Made by a program: the position numbers and the translations under genes
Notes under the pieces: model-generated
Databases searched by the model: none
What the model saw: the letters and a program-made list of their open reading frames with translations, nothing else
Told to the model about the DNA's origin: nothing
Part shown: positions 47,037 to 58,921 of the stretch, one piece after another
Numbering within the stretch: the stretch's first letter is position 1
Layout: each line of letters begins with the position of its first letter
Assembly (NCBI RefSeq): GCF_958295425.1
Contig: NC_081154.1
Span: 13,533,938-13,597,937, forward strand
From: Solea solea
Lineage: Eukaryota; Chordata; Actinopteri; Pleuronectiformes; Soleidae
DNA: 64,000 nt
Direction of reading: 5' to 3'

Positions 47037-47771
47037 TAAGAACTGGATAGAGCACCGCCCCTTTGGCTCCGTTCATTCCTATGGAGTTGCTCAACCAGTG
47101 CATATGCCAAAGAAATTTCTGACTTCCGGGTTTATTTCCGGGTTGTGCGGCCCATAGAGCATGCGCAGTTGTGGTACAACTACGTCCATAAACAGCGAAA
47201 GGCATGATGGGAGTACGCTACTGACATGCGAAAGCTGATTTCATGAATACTGATGGCATGTTTGCTTCGGGCTTTAAACCATGGATTTGTAAATGAATGT
47301 CAAAACCATTTAATTGACTGTGACTATTACTTTATATGTGTTGTTGTAGGAATTATGTTGTTTTCTTGGATGCAATTTGCTTGATTTTCCATTCACTGAT
47401 ATACTGTATGCTAATCATTCTGCTCCCTGACAGTATCGCTGTTCCCGAGACCCCACATGACCGCACATTGCTGCTTGTACACAGCTGTGACATCTTTCTG
47501 GGAAATAAGATTTTTCTGGGCTTTTTATGGCCTTTAGGAAGGTTTTACAAATGTGAAACTCCATGAATTTAAAATATAGAAATATAAATATCTATACATG
47601 CCTATGTCCATGTCTTCAGGTGTCCTGTGGACATTTTAATAGGCGTCTCTTTTACTATTGTGGTCAATGGGAACATTTTGAGTATTCAGTATTTTTGTTG
47701 CAGTACCATGAGTGGCCACCATGACAAAATTGTCTTCAAGGCCGAGGGGGCGGTGCTCTATCCAGTTCTTA
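47037..47771. mobile_element. Complete 735-bp non-autonomous DNA transposon
   Basis: The first 25 bases (starting TAAGAACTGGATAGAGCACC) are the exact reverse complement of the last 25 (47747-47771), and similarity continues weakly inward. If the outer TA is the duplicated target, the element is 47039-47769 with TA on both sides, as in Tc1/mariner-type insertions. There is no transposase frame. Internal words such as CCATAGAGCATGCGCAGT are typical of fish repeats. The perfect ends suggest fairly recent insertion or purged decay. Confidence 0.85.
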
Positions 47772-47909
47772 TAATATATCCATGCACTTAACTCTGAACA
47801 TAGTTACCTGTTAGCCCTTGGCAAGTAGTTGAGTTGTGTTTATACTGTGACACACGGAACATTAAACAGAAATTATCCAGCACCAGAGCGTGATCATACC
47901 ACTAGAAAA
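47772..47909. other. Short spacer, nothing recognised
   Basis: Unique sequence between two repeats. Confidence 0.6.
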
Positions 47910-48206
47910 TTCATTCATTCATTGTCTATCGCTTTATCCATCACATGAGAATCGCGGGCTGCTGGTGCCAATTCCACCTGACACACGGCAAAAGGCAGGG
48001 TACACCCTGGACAGTCCATCACAGAGCCAACACACAGAGGTAAACAACCATTCACTCTCACATTACGAGTAATTTAGAGTTTTCATGACCCATGCACACA
48101 CTGGGAGAAAATGCCAGCTCTATGCAGAAAGACCCTCGGGAAACAAATCTGGGTCTTTTTGCTACAAGGCAACTGTGCTAGCCAGTATTCCGCCAGTGGC
48201 CCACCG
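47910..48206 (+). mobile_element. CCGCTTTATCC-type fish repeat, copy 3
   Basis: It begins TTCATTCATTCATTGTCTATCG-type sequence, then CACATGAGAATCGCGGG, CAGGGTACACCCTGGACAGT, ACAACCATTCACTCTCACAT and, at the end, AAGGCAACTGTGCTAGCCA. It contains both the head and the tail of the family but has internal deletions. Confidence 0.75.
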
Positions 48207-50097
48207 CTAAAACATGCAATAGATTTTTTTAAACAATCTTCTTATATTATTTTACTAAAAGTGGATACATTTAGTGAGTAAGTTCTACTATGGTAGACTC
48301 CATTTTGTGGCGCACATGTTCTTCCTGCACTCATATCTCTCTAAAAGAAGAAATGGTTCCTGCAACCTTCCCTCCACACACCCAATGTGAAAGATGTGTC
48401 TGCTAAGTGAGAGAGGTCAAACATGAGTCCAGATATTTATTACATGTGCTGGAACCAGATGGAGGGAACACATTCATCACAGCAGCGTGTCACTGTGGTA
48501 ACACCCGTTCCCCATAAAAAGTGGCTCCCCCTTCCCAGCATGGACACCGGCCTCGACTGGTGTTTACAGCAACCAACCCTGGGTTAGTCCAGCAGCCGGT
48601 CGCCTTAATCATCCCCACCTCGCTCCACCTGGCTCTTACTGACAGTGGTTATTTTTTCAAACTTTTCCTTTTATCAATACTTTCTGCACTGTAGCTGGGG
48701 GAGATATTAAAGCCGCAGCAAAGCAGCAGGGCAAAGAAGGGCGTTTCTGACACTTGCTCCCTCATTTATCAGTCTCCTTCATAGGCCCCGTCAGTGACAA
48801 TGAAAAGATTTCACAATACCGCTAGGCAGAAACTCATTCCACCAGTCATCCATCATGCTCAGCCCAGCGGCCGTTCCAATGACCTAATCGGTAATGCCTG
48901 GCTGCATGCTGGAGACTTCTTAAAGCTTCCCCCCTTCATTAGTCCTAGTTAGAATGAGGCAAGTCATAGGGCTAAATCCTGTTACTGGGTGGGACTTAAA
49001 TGCCTTGAAAGCACGTCCAATTTGGACAATATGAGATATATCACTGTTTTAAAAAGCCTTCAAAGCCCAGGACGGACTAAGATATTTCCATCTGTGCATC
49101 AGGATACTGTTGGAAAAACAAGAAGAATTTCATATTCGCCACGGTAAAAAGATTTATCCTTTGTGTCCTTGACTGAAAAGAAAACATAGTACTACAAAGA
49201 GGCAGACATTACACACCACTAACTATCCAATACACAAATGGAACATAAAACCACACCAACTGGAACAACAGCAATAAATATTTCACTGTGCTCCCAACAG
49301 AGATAATTTGTGTTTCATTCCAAAGTTGTGTATTTGCTGGGAGCGGGGTAAATCTATCTAAATAAGCCTCTTGCGAGCTCTGTGGACTTACATGTATATA
49401 CGTGTATACACACAGACCCACATCTTCCACTGCTAGGTCACGGAGCTGTTGAGAATTTGGATCCCACTCTGTGACTCTTGTCCGCCCCGAGTTCAGGCAG
49501 CACTCTGGTGAGTGTTAGTTAACACACAGGAGGACAGCGAGGGGGTCTGGGAGTGCACTCCGACCCAACACTGGCTATTGTAGAGAGATTATTCCCTATC
49601 CCCCACAGCTGAGTTTTCTGGCACATTTCCCTTATCTGCACCACTCCTTTTGCCGCTCCATCTATTACAGCTGTCTAATGTGACCTGTCCTCTTTTGTGA
49701 GTCACTCATCTCACCCACACCTGGGTCAAACTAAGCCTCGACAAAGATCGTCATTCATCTTGTGTTGAAGACGATGTTAAACACACAACACTTATGCTCC
49801 CAATATGGTGCCAATACCATTAGAGAGGGAAATCAAGAAGCTCTTGGGGCAGCAGTAAAACACCAGATAAATGCTCAACTTTGGCTGTTTTACTCGTATT
49901 TAATGGGCTGAATGCTGTTAAAGATGTCCAAATTTGCCTCAAGACAGAACACTAACTGACCCTCGATGAACTCTCAGACCAGCAAAACCTCCAAAAAGAA
50001 AGAGAGTGTTGTGTCATGTTCCCTGACTGCTGCACTTTGGAGCTAACAATTGGCACTAGTTGAGGATCAACCAAGAAATAATGAGCGAAAAAATAAC
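48207..50097. other. Non-coding DNA, no gene seen
   Basis: Unique sequence. The stretch 48540-48960 is GC-balanced and enhancer-like, without a clear motif array. Nothing coding recognised. Confidence 0.5.
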
Positions 50098-50278
50098 CTT
50101 TGACTTTCACTGCAGGGGGTGCAGCTCCTGGTGATTTTGAAATGATTCTGTACTGTGCTCTGATGTGTCTTGCCTTGTTTGTAGCCACAGGAAGAGTTGT
50201 TGATTGTGGAGGCTGCCTGGCAGAGGTGTTGGGGCTATGGGAGACCTGCTGATGGGCCTGAGGGCTCTTGCCCAAAAC
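50098..50278 (-). other. Exon-like segment, Pro/Ser-rich, unknown product
   Basis: On the minus strand, a pyrimidine-rich CTGTCTGTCTGTCTGTGTCATCCACAG precedes 181 bases that end GTCAAAG before GTTATT. One frame reads VLGKSPQAHQQVSHSPNTSA and later RIISKSPGAAPPAVKVK, a low-complexity Pro/Ser/Gln-rich peptide like a disordered linker. A second minus frame is open as well. The donor GTTATT is weak. I recognise no family. Possible exon of a coding or non-coding transcript. Confidence 0.22.
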
Positions 50279-50939
50279 CTGTGGATGACACAGACAGACA
50301 GACATGAGAGTGCATGGCACTGCAAGATTTGATACACAAATGTTTTCATTCTGGTTTTACGACAATACTTTTTACGACTTTTTCTAGTCAACAAAGACCA
50401 CTTGTGAGGTTTGGGAACACCCATGCCTCTGTTATTATTGTTTGCACTAATTGTTTGTCTCCCTCTGGCCATCTATAGGTCATGGGTCGCTGAGGAGAAA
50501 TGGGATTGTTGATTACACTTGAGTTAAGACAGGAACATTTTAAATCAGCTTGTTTCTTTTTTTCACCAGTGAAGTACAGTTTAAAAACTTCAGTAACATT
50601 TCTTTTGCAAATCAACATATTATTTAATCAAAAAGAAATGCCTCCCTAATGAGCCACTAGAAGTGTGTGGTGGTGTTGTTATCTGCAGCGACACTGTCTT
50701 CTGCCAGTATTTATTATTTTCTTTGTTTTGCTGAGGGTCAGGACATTTCTGGCCAGCTACATTTGGCCAGTGTGTTTCTAACCTCTATCATATAACAGCA
50801 AGGAGGGCAGGACAATCAGGTTACAGCCGGGCAGGTATAAGAAGTTGTGGTAATGGCAGACACAGGCACTTAAGAGACGCTACTTTAAATGAGACTAAAT
50901 ACAGAGCAGACAAAAGAGTGAATGTGTGGTTGTGCTGGC
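50279..50939. other. Non-coding DNA, no gene seen
   Basis: AT-rich sequence with overlapping minus-strand open frames that have no domain. No repeat identified before the next one. Confidence 0.5.
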
Positions 50940-51345
50940 GAGCACTGGAGTAGAGGATGGTGTGACACGGAGGTGGCCTCTTTTCTGCTCGACAGGTAAG
51001 ACTGTAACGTTCCTACAACAGTATAGATTGCCGTGTATGTAATGTAAGTACTAACTGCTGCTGATAACTTAAGGTTCTGAATAGACCAAAACAAACTCCG
51101 AACACAAGAAGAGGATAATGACAACAACGGAGATAAGCGAGAGCGAATGCAAGTGCAAGAGAGAGGCGGGATTATGACATTATCGTTTTCCCAACATAGC
51201 ATACTGGTTATCGACACAAAAACACATGGGTGGCATTTTGCTCCCAAAATGCACTTTCCGTGTGGATAAAAGGTCAAATACGATAAAAAAAAACTTGGCG
51301 GATAAACCTACACTAATTTTTGTGTGGACCGCCCCTTAATCTGTT
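50940..51345 (-). mobile_element. Probable fish repeat ('GTGTGGACGGGGC' type)
   Basis: Words such as GACATTATCGTTTTCCC, CCGTGTGGATAAAAGGTCAA, ATACGATAAAAAAAA and GTGTGGACCGCCCC match a fish repeat type in which a variant of ACGTGTGGACGGGGC marks one end. Boundaries are approximate and the class is unassigned. The open frame at 50885-51277 (-) lies over it. Confidence 0.45.
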
Positions 51346-51719
51346 TATATGACTGTCTTTGAAAAGCCGTTCCAGGCATAGTTCCATGATGTGCTCACAG
51401 TCAGTGGAGCCCAGGTGTTAGTAAGTTTATTATCACAGAGTCTGTGCAACTCGTAGTGAGCAGGGGAGGAGGGGCCAACTCTGCCTCTGCTTTGTTTACA
51501 AGCAGCTGCCCATGATTCCTGCATATTTGGCGTTTAAAGGAAAACATGACTGTTGGGACTAAATAAGTAATGACAATACAAGTGTTAACATGATAACTTA
51601 TGTTTCAGCGCTGTAATGAAAGAAATCCCATCTCCTCAGTTGATGTGTCAGTCGTTTCACACTGATTAGCTTAAATTATCTCTGTGTAAACAGAGTCAAT
51701 ACTGAAATGATGTGGGAAA
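51346..51719. other. Non-coding spacer, nothing recognised
   Basis: Unique sequence, no gene, repeat or clear regulatory motif cluster. Confidence 0.55.
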
Positions 51720-51960
51720 ATGTGTTCTCCAGTGGGAGCAACAAATACTGCTGAAACCCTGTGAGGCTGGTAATGCTCATATCCCATTATTCTGCTAACT
51801 ATCAGCAATTATCTCCCTGTCAAAGCTGCAGGTGACAAATTCTCCCCATATCCCGCCTGGCAGTATCATCAACCGGACATGAGCTTCATGTGATGGAAAC
51901 TAAATCACTGGCTCCGTTCACAGCCCTGACAGACAAATGGGGTGCCTTGGAAAAGCTAGG
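51720..51960. promoter_or_regulatory. Candidate conserved non-coding element
   Basis: Balanced sequence containing GGTAATGCTCATATCCC near 51768, CAGCAATTATCTCCC near 51803, AAGCTGCAGGTGACAAATTC near 51824 and AAACTAAATCACTGG near 51897. No repeat or coding identity. Inference only. Confidence 0.27.
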
Positions 51961-53004
51961 CCCATCACTCTGGGCTGGGGGAAGAAAAAAGTCTTTCCCT
52001 CCCTGCTGACCTTTTTTTTTATTCGCTGAGAGAGGAGATTAAATACCACAGATTTTGTATGTATGGTCTGTTTCCAAAATATGAGAATTATTAATGGGTT
52101 TTGCGGAGGGCCCGTTTAATCTTCTGCCAAGTTGCAGTCATCCTTTTTACCTTGGGCTGGTTTTTTCTTACAGATGGTCCCAGAAAAACAGGAACTGTGC
52201 TTTATCCTTGCAGCAAAGGCAAAGGAAGTGTGTGGGCTGCGTCTGGGCAGCAATAATATGACAGAATAATCATCCCTCTTGAGGCGACATATCACATTAT
52301 GATGCTAACAGTATTTAAAAAAAATTCACAACTCTGTGTGAATGGACGTGAACATTCTATATAGCTGGCCAGGATGCCAAACACACTTCAACAAATGAGC
52401 TGCTCTGGATGCTTAATTGTTTAACACCTCCACGAAGGTTTCTCCCTTCACCGCATGATCATTTTCACCAGCTGAGGATTAATATACTTGTTGTTATTAG
52501 CGGTGTGCTACTTTGGACCAAAGACGCGAGAAAGCACACCACCCCCTGAAGAGTGCATACTTCCAGACTCATGCCACTTTTCACACAGAGGCAACAAATC
52601 AGGTCCCAAAGCCAGAGTGACGTTTCAATCACAGGAATATGCCACAACTAGTAAATTATTCTCCTGTCTTTTGACCTCATGGCCTATTAAACCTTGGCTG
52701 AACGAGTGACCTGCGAAAAATGCCATTTGTAACCACATGACAGTATTTGCATGTCAATAAAATGAACTCTGTTGGCTGTGTCAGCAACTCCCTTTACTAC
52801 GTTACAGTTTACCCCCTTTCAATCTACGTCAGCAGCAAGTACACTAGTGTTATGCAACTTGCTAAGCTTCAATGAAAAGACGGATACTGCTAATGAATCA
52901 GCTATTAATGATGAATCAACCTCCAAACTTATACTACTCCAAATAATGATGACACAGCAGTGTCACAGAGGTCAGCCGTCGTAGCAGATACTAGATACGT
53001 GTAA
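51961..53004. other. Non-coding DNA, no gene seen
   Basis: T9 at about 52012-52020 and an A8 run near 52319. Two modest open frames (52488-52709 + and 52772-52984 +) lack features. No repeat until 53.0 kb. Confidence 0.5.
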
Positions 53005-53494
53005 CGTTTGAGAACTAAGAGGACCCAAATGCAGTCTGAACAAAACAGCGTTGCTACAGCAAAAACTGAACTTGTTCAAGAAAATACAACATTACAGTAC
53101 AGGGGGTAAAAAGAAAATAACTTACAAGGCATAGACACAAAGAACTGGAACACTGACAGAATTTCACAAGATGAACAAAGGCAAAGAAGATAACACATGC
53201 TGTACATGAACTAGACACAGGTAATATCAATCAAAGCAAAGAAGATAATCAGGGGAAACACAATGGCAGGAAGTAAAACAGGGTAAGAAACACAGGGACA
53301 AAAAGTAAAACAGGAAGTAAACTACTGTACACAAGATACACAAGGAGAAAAATGATGACATAAGATGAGAACAGATATAAAACAGAGAAATCCAAACAAC
53401 AGAAATAAAAAACCTAAAACTAAAAACCAGAAAACAAAAGAACAAGAGTTCAAATGAACAGAAAGTTACAATTCAACACGCCCTGATTGTGACA
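53005..53494. mobile_element. Purine-rich fish interspersed repeat
   Basis: The pattern AAGAGGACCCAAATGCAG, AATCAGGGGAAACACAATGG, GGAAGTAAAACAGGG and a final CCCTGATTGTGACA matches a common fish dispersed repeat (typically reading 'GGACCCAGATGCAG ... AATCAGGGGAAACA ... ACAGGAAGT ... CTGATTGTGACA'). It is A-rich throughout. Boundaries are approximate; class not assigned. Confidence 0.6.
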
Positions 53495-54099
53495 ATAAAT
53501 GTCCCAGAACCAGAGAGACGATTAGGAATAGACTTTCTATGAGGTTCAAGTGACAGGGCTGTTAGTTATCAGGTACCAAGTAGCAGTAGTGGATGAATTT
53601 GGCATACAGTTAAAAGAGTAGTGTAGTGATTTATCATTGAACTCCTACGACACTGTCAGAGCCACAATAGACAAAATGATCAACACTACCGCAGCACATC
53701 CTTAAGTATTGTCCTTTTTTTTTTTAATCTCACACATTCTTCTGTCTTGTCAAATGGACCTTGATGAAGATGCCTCATTGGGTGGCAGGTAGAACTCTAT
53801 TGGCTGGAGTAAATCCCTCCAGGTTGAGCACTGACCTGTCATGAAACTCGATGCTACTAATGCCACAGCCGTCTTCAGGTTCCTTTGAGAAGGGAATGAG
53901 TTATTGATACAGCAAATCCATCTACCAGCTCCCCTGTGAGGGATCAAAGCCACCAGAAACTGCCTGTTACATAATGGTCTCTTTGCCCTTGGCATTCAGT
54001 GAGCTCTGGCAACGAATCCATACTGAGGGACATTCATATCCCAGTGGGATCCAAAACTTAATTAATAACTTCTACCTCGCTTTAGAGGCTGCTCCTCCT
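53495..54099. other. Non-coding DNA, no gene seen
   Basis: A T11 run lies near 53716-53726. The minus-strand open frame at 53750-53995 is featureless. No repeat identified. Confidence 0.5.
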
Positions 54100-54745
54100 A
54101 TCTTTACCAATATATCACCTGGCAGCGTCCACACACAAAGAGAACTTTAGTAGCCTTTTCTCTCTGACCTTGGCATTTCTTCTCAGCCGCTGATTATTGA
54201 TAATTTTCTGGCTGTGGTGCCTCTCCTCATTTGTCATGATTATTGCTGAATTTTTAAGCTGTCATCCGTGAGCATGGATCAATAGTTGTCGACTTCCCCT
54301 TTGTCATATTGGCAGCACAAACAGCCCTTCCTCTCTAAATGAGGCCTCTCTTGCTTCTCTATCTATTAGCTGTCTGTCTCACTGGGCACTTGATCCTTTG
54401 TTAGGTCAGTCTATACATCATTCCTCCAATCAGAGCCTGACACTTTTATATCATGCATGGGCAGGGACCAAGCAGATGAATGAGCCAGTGTACTGTTTTG
54501 AGGTTTTTCTGGATGCTTTTATGTATATTCATGAACAGTGCATACATTTAAGCCCACGGCAGAGAAGTGCTTGCCTCCCAAGGTCAATGCAGGGCTCCTT
54601 AAAGATAACAGGAGAGGCAGAATTCACTTTGAATTGCATTTATAATGGGACGCAGTTGACAATCCAATTGCTCAAGTGTCAAATATCCCATGTAATAAGA
54701 GCAGATATGTCAAACTGATTAATGAATTGTCACAGCAAAAGGAAC
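54100..54745. promoter_or_regulatory. Candidate cluster of conserved non-coding elements
   Basis: A long non-repetitive block with GATTATTGATAATTTTCTGG near 54191, CATGATTATTGCTGAATTT near 54235, TTGAATTGCATTTATAATGG near 54631 and CTGATTAATGAATTGTCAC near 54714. The plus-strand open frame at 54398-54718 has no domain, which fits regulatory DNA better than a gene. Inference from appearance. Confidence 0.3.
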
Positions 54746-55599
54746 CAGTTGTAACTGGTAGCGGCCACGAGCCGCTGACGATGCATCTCATTTGACTGTG
54801 TGATTTGTACCTGTAGTCACCCATGTGGCCCGCCGGCTTCACATAGCTCTACCACGGCTCCACCTATTCCGCCATATTCCTTCTTCCTCCCTCGACTGGC
54901 TGAGCAAGTCTGACAGGCGGATTCCTTTTCTTTTCAATGTATTAAAGGCACTTTCCTGCTCTGACAGCATGCACTGTTCTGCCACCTTCTAGCTGGGGCT
55001 TCACACTACTCTGGGCAGCCCCTGCGTCTTGACAGACCACTGTCACTTTCCATCATCCTCTCTGTAGATCCTGCTCTCCCCCCTCTAAGCATGCAGACCC
55101 ACTTTCCAACCAGTGCAATTATTTTTTTTGACAAGCCATCCATCAGTTTTAACTTTAAAGCACTTTCCACTGATACCCATTGTTACAGTTCTGTGCCTTT
55201 TTATGCGGGCGGCACGACAGAATATGATACGAGACATTCAGACTACCCGACCATGTAAATCTACTTTGTTCTCTTCTTTATTTCCAATTTTCTGTTCCAT
55301 TTTTGCCGAATTATGCATATTTGTTGTGCATAATATGCCCTTGTCAAATCCAATTAACATGTCCTCGCTTGCACAGTGAGAATAGGTTATAATTTGGCAG
55401 TTGCTTGAGGAGCGGGGGCTAAAGTCAGACTTAAATGAGCAGCTCAACAGTTCCTGTGAGTCATACTGTTAAAAAGGGTTATACTTTGTTTGCTATACAG
55501 TCCATAAGCCATGAGACACAATGATCAACAGTTTAAATTCAGCCACAGAGTTGGCATAAAAACGTAGAAGCCTCACCACCCTTTGCACAAACGTATTGT
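54746..55599. other. Non-coding DNA, no gene seen
   Basis: Includes a GC-richer stretch (54760-54900) with no coding identity, and AT-rich sequence. No repeat recognised. Confidence 0.5.
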
Positions 55600-55860
55600 T
55601 TTTAGTGCCTTTAGACGGACATAGCCGAGTGCTTTGTGGCTTGGGGCCGAGTCGCCATGATTAGCTGACATCAATACTAACACCCGGCCAAGCCGATCCA
55701 TCTTGCCCTGGCCTATTTAATTAGAATGACAGCTTAGAAAATTTGGTCTGATGCAGAATCTGTCTTATGCCGCGAGGAGGCCTAATTACTATCTCAGTGT
55801 GAGAGTTAATGATGAGAGGTGGGAGCAGCATCTGGGGGACTTGAGGGGACGCTCTCTCCC
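55600..55860. promoter_or_regulatory. Candidate conserved non-coding element
   Basis: Strong enhancer-like look: GCCATGATTAGCTGACATC near 55653, TATTTAATTAGAATGACAGC near 55714 and GGCCTAATTACTATCTC near 55779, with GC-richer runs between. No repeat or coding signal. TAATTA-type cores are homeodomain sites. Conservation untested. Confidence 0.33.
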
Positions 55861-56539
55861 TCAGCCTGTGACATTTGCTATGTCCTAACAACCAGGCCAC
55901 CTATGGCCCTCAGTGGACTGTCCTGCTGATCCATACTGTGAGCAGACAGACCATGGTGTTTGGTGCCAAGCCTGCTTAAAACTCAATTAGAATTGTGTAC
56001 TTGATGTTTCTATGCTTTTATTTGACATTGTATCATTTAAACAAATGGGGATTTGTTACTGATGGTCAAAAGAGTATGTAAATTTAAAATGACAAGCTTA
56101 TATGTGATCCCTAGTGTGCTTAAAATATTATATTACAGTGAGATCTACTGTTTTTCAGGCCAGCGACTGATGAGTAAAGACCAAAAAACATTTCTTAATG
56201 CTAATTGTCTGTACTAACTAATACTAGAAATAGCAAATCATGACTATTGCAAGTACCAGATCTCCACAGGACAGTGCATGTTTTCAATTTTAACTAGTCA
56301 TTCATCGTCAAAATGTATGATTAATTCTCCCTCATGCCAGAAGCTACTTTTGGTTATGCAGCATCCAAAATAAAAACACAACTACGCAACCACAGCTTGT
56401 GGGCTCAAGCAAAACAAACTGTTTCCATGAACCACAGCAAGAATAACAAAATGTGAACATATGGCTCGGAATGACCCAGATGGTCTGATCACTCCTGAAG
56501 ACTGCTACCTTATCTCCTCTATCATGAGGATTCTGAGAC
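55861..56539. other. Non-coding DNA, no gene seen
   Basis: AT-rich sequence with no recognised repeat or site array. Confidence 0.55.
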
Positions 56540-56765
56540 GTTCAGCGATTAAGCAGGTGTTGATAAGATATAATGAGAAAATCCCCATCTAACATGGAGT
56601 CGATGATTTACTGTTTATTGGCTATTATAAGCATTAAGTACTGCATGTAATCTCGCCCTACAGACGCTGACATTTCCGGGATGTGCATCTGCATAATCAG
56701 CCAGGGAGCTAATAAACACGCAGGTTGTCACAGCTGTTAAAAGACAGAGCGACACGCTGCCCTAA
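56540..56765. promoter_or_regulatory. Candidate conserved non-coding element
   Basis: Contains TCGATGATTTACTG near 56599, TATTATAAGCATTAAG near 56622, TCTGCATAATCAGCC near 56687 and GTTGTCACAGCTGTTAAAA near 56724. Non-repetitive with no coding signal. Inference only. Confidence 0.27.
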
Positions 56766-57904
56766 GTGACAATATGTCAGTGATTGTCGAGCAGATGAAT
56801 CCATGGATATTAATAAATCAAAGTGACCCCTACCTGAAGCCAAACAGATGCAACACCTGGACATGTAAATTCTTGAGTAATGGATGCCATAAATTTAAAT
56901 CGGAAGTCCTCCGATTTAATAACCATGCAGACAGCTGCAAGTGGGAGCAACAATTTGGTTTAATGTAAAACACAGTTTTGGAATACCAAGTATCATCTGC
57001 TCCCATCAATCAACTCTAGAGTGTACAGTGCTGGGCAATATCCAGTACTCTGATTTCATGTCTTTGATTATAGACAGTATATCACAGGGAAAAGTGCAGC
57101 ACATGGTGTAGTTTGGTATGTAAGGTGAGTCGTGTGTGTTTGTCAGTTACAGAGGCTGGCTGGCAGCGGGGGGTTAACCTTGTGGCTGCTGTCAGTGTAT
57201 TAATCACCACTGATGTGTGTTGTAAAAGGATTCCTGCAGGAAATAAAGACACCATGGTGTCAGCTGCAGTGCCCTGATGTGACTCCATCAGACAAGAGGA
57301 TGCTTATTGACAGGGTGAGAAGAGGGGACGGACAGAGAGAAAAAGAGAGAGACAGAGGCGGCAATCAGTCCTCGAGTCAGTCACCTTGGCACTGACGCAA
57401 TGTCATGAAAGTCCACACCATTATTTCTCCGACGGCACAGGAGCATTATTTAAACTCAAAGATACACCAGAGCCTCAAAGTCAGGAGAAGGACATTTTGA
57501 CCACACGTTTGTTTTTAAACTGATACACACAGATTAGTGCGGGGACAATTTGTTGATGAAAAATGCAATAATATCATGTTACGGTGCAACCATTTCAAAA
57601 TAAAATGTGTTTATTAAGTAATAATTCTTTGAATCCAGTTTCTTTGGTGTGAAAACCAAAGAAATGCTCACGTCACCACAACTTCTTGTGTGCACAGACA
57701 CAAATAAACAATAGCAAAAAGACTAGAGGAACATATGTGATAATGCAGTACAGTGTTGGCTTGTTTTTTCAATTTGGCCTCAACTGCACTTCATGCACAG
57801 ATTTCATGAATAATGTGAATAATAAAATGATAATAAAGTGCTTCCTTTGTTAACTGGCTAATGGCTCCTGGCTGCTGCATAGGAACAGTTATGTGCATTT
57901 ATTT

Positions 57905-57906
<2 letters not shown>
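56766..57906. other. Non-coding DNA, no gene seen
   Basis: Contains a short purine-rich stretch (AGAGAGAAAAAGAGAGAG) near 57335 and otherwise unique AT-rich sequence. Open frames near 57082-57395 lie on both strands. Confidence 0.5.

Positions 57907-57937
<31 letters not shown>
57907..57937. repeat. (AT)n microsatellite, about 15 units
   Basis: A nearly pure TA/AT run, followed by a less regular ATACATATAAATATATATG. Likely to vary in length and able to form cruciform or slipped structures. Confidence 0.95.
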
Positions 57938-57944
<7 letters not shown>

Positions 57945-58921
57945 ATATATATGATTATTTCATGTACTACCCGTGAGCTCCTGGTAATGATTAAGTTAAC
58001 TTGATCTTTGGGAGCTTTCAAAGAGCATTGCTCATTATTTTCTGACATTTTATAGGTTAAATGGTTAGACGGATAATAATCAATGATGACAACATTCACT
58101 AGTTGTCCTACAACATGTGCACGCACATTTCCCCCCCGCAGAACTGTCAGCAGGTCAAAGCACTGAAGCCCTTCATCACACAAGGGCCGACAAGGGCACA
58201 AAGCCTTGCATTGACATTGCATGACCGCTGGCATTTTTTAGACAGCACATAACAATTTCAAGTAACTACAGCGCCTGCTAAATACTCTGGAAACTCTGCA
58301 TTTCATGCTAGATCATGCCTACACTCAAAAAATCCAAATGAAGTTCTTGGGCCTAATTCACAGGAGTTTTATAGTTGCTTGTAGTTTAATGAGCAAGAGC
58401 TCCTGACTGCCTCAGTATTCACATTAATTACATGCTCTTCAGAGGACTGATCGTTATTACATGCCTCAAAAGCTAAAGTAATTTAATTTTATCCATTTGA
58501 TTTCATTTGGCTGAAAAAAAAAACACAGTTGCAGGGAAACAAGAACGATAAAAATAAAGGCTATAAATCTGGTGGCAACAGATAAAAGCAGTTTTAAAAA
58601 TATGTTGGCATGTGTTTGCAAAGCCCACATCAATTGGTATTTAGGTACAGTATATTACCAAATTAACACGATGTACCAATATCAGAACGTCCTGCCTGTT
58701 CCTAATGATTTCAATAAGTTGAACCCTGAACATGTTATGAAAGACAGAATTGTGGACTAATAGAGTGAAGTCAGTTTTTAAATGGATCATTGTGTTTGTC
58801 CACGTCATTTGGTGACTGGTGCTGATTAAAAGTACATGATTAGAGAGAAAAAAAAAGATTTGTGTCATGAGGTCCCAGGAAGTCAAATGCACCGCTGTAT
58901 ATTCATACACATGCGTGTGTG
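57938..58921. other. Non-coding DNA, no gene seen
   Basis: Unique AT-rich sequence. The minus-strand open frame at 57899-58234 derives partly from the AT repeat. No gene supported. Confidence 0.55.

Noticed and set aside
53025..53480. Long purine-rich strand asymmetry as a possible coding or structural signal
   Set aside because: It is explained by a known type of A-rich fish interspersed repeat.
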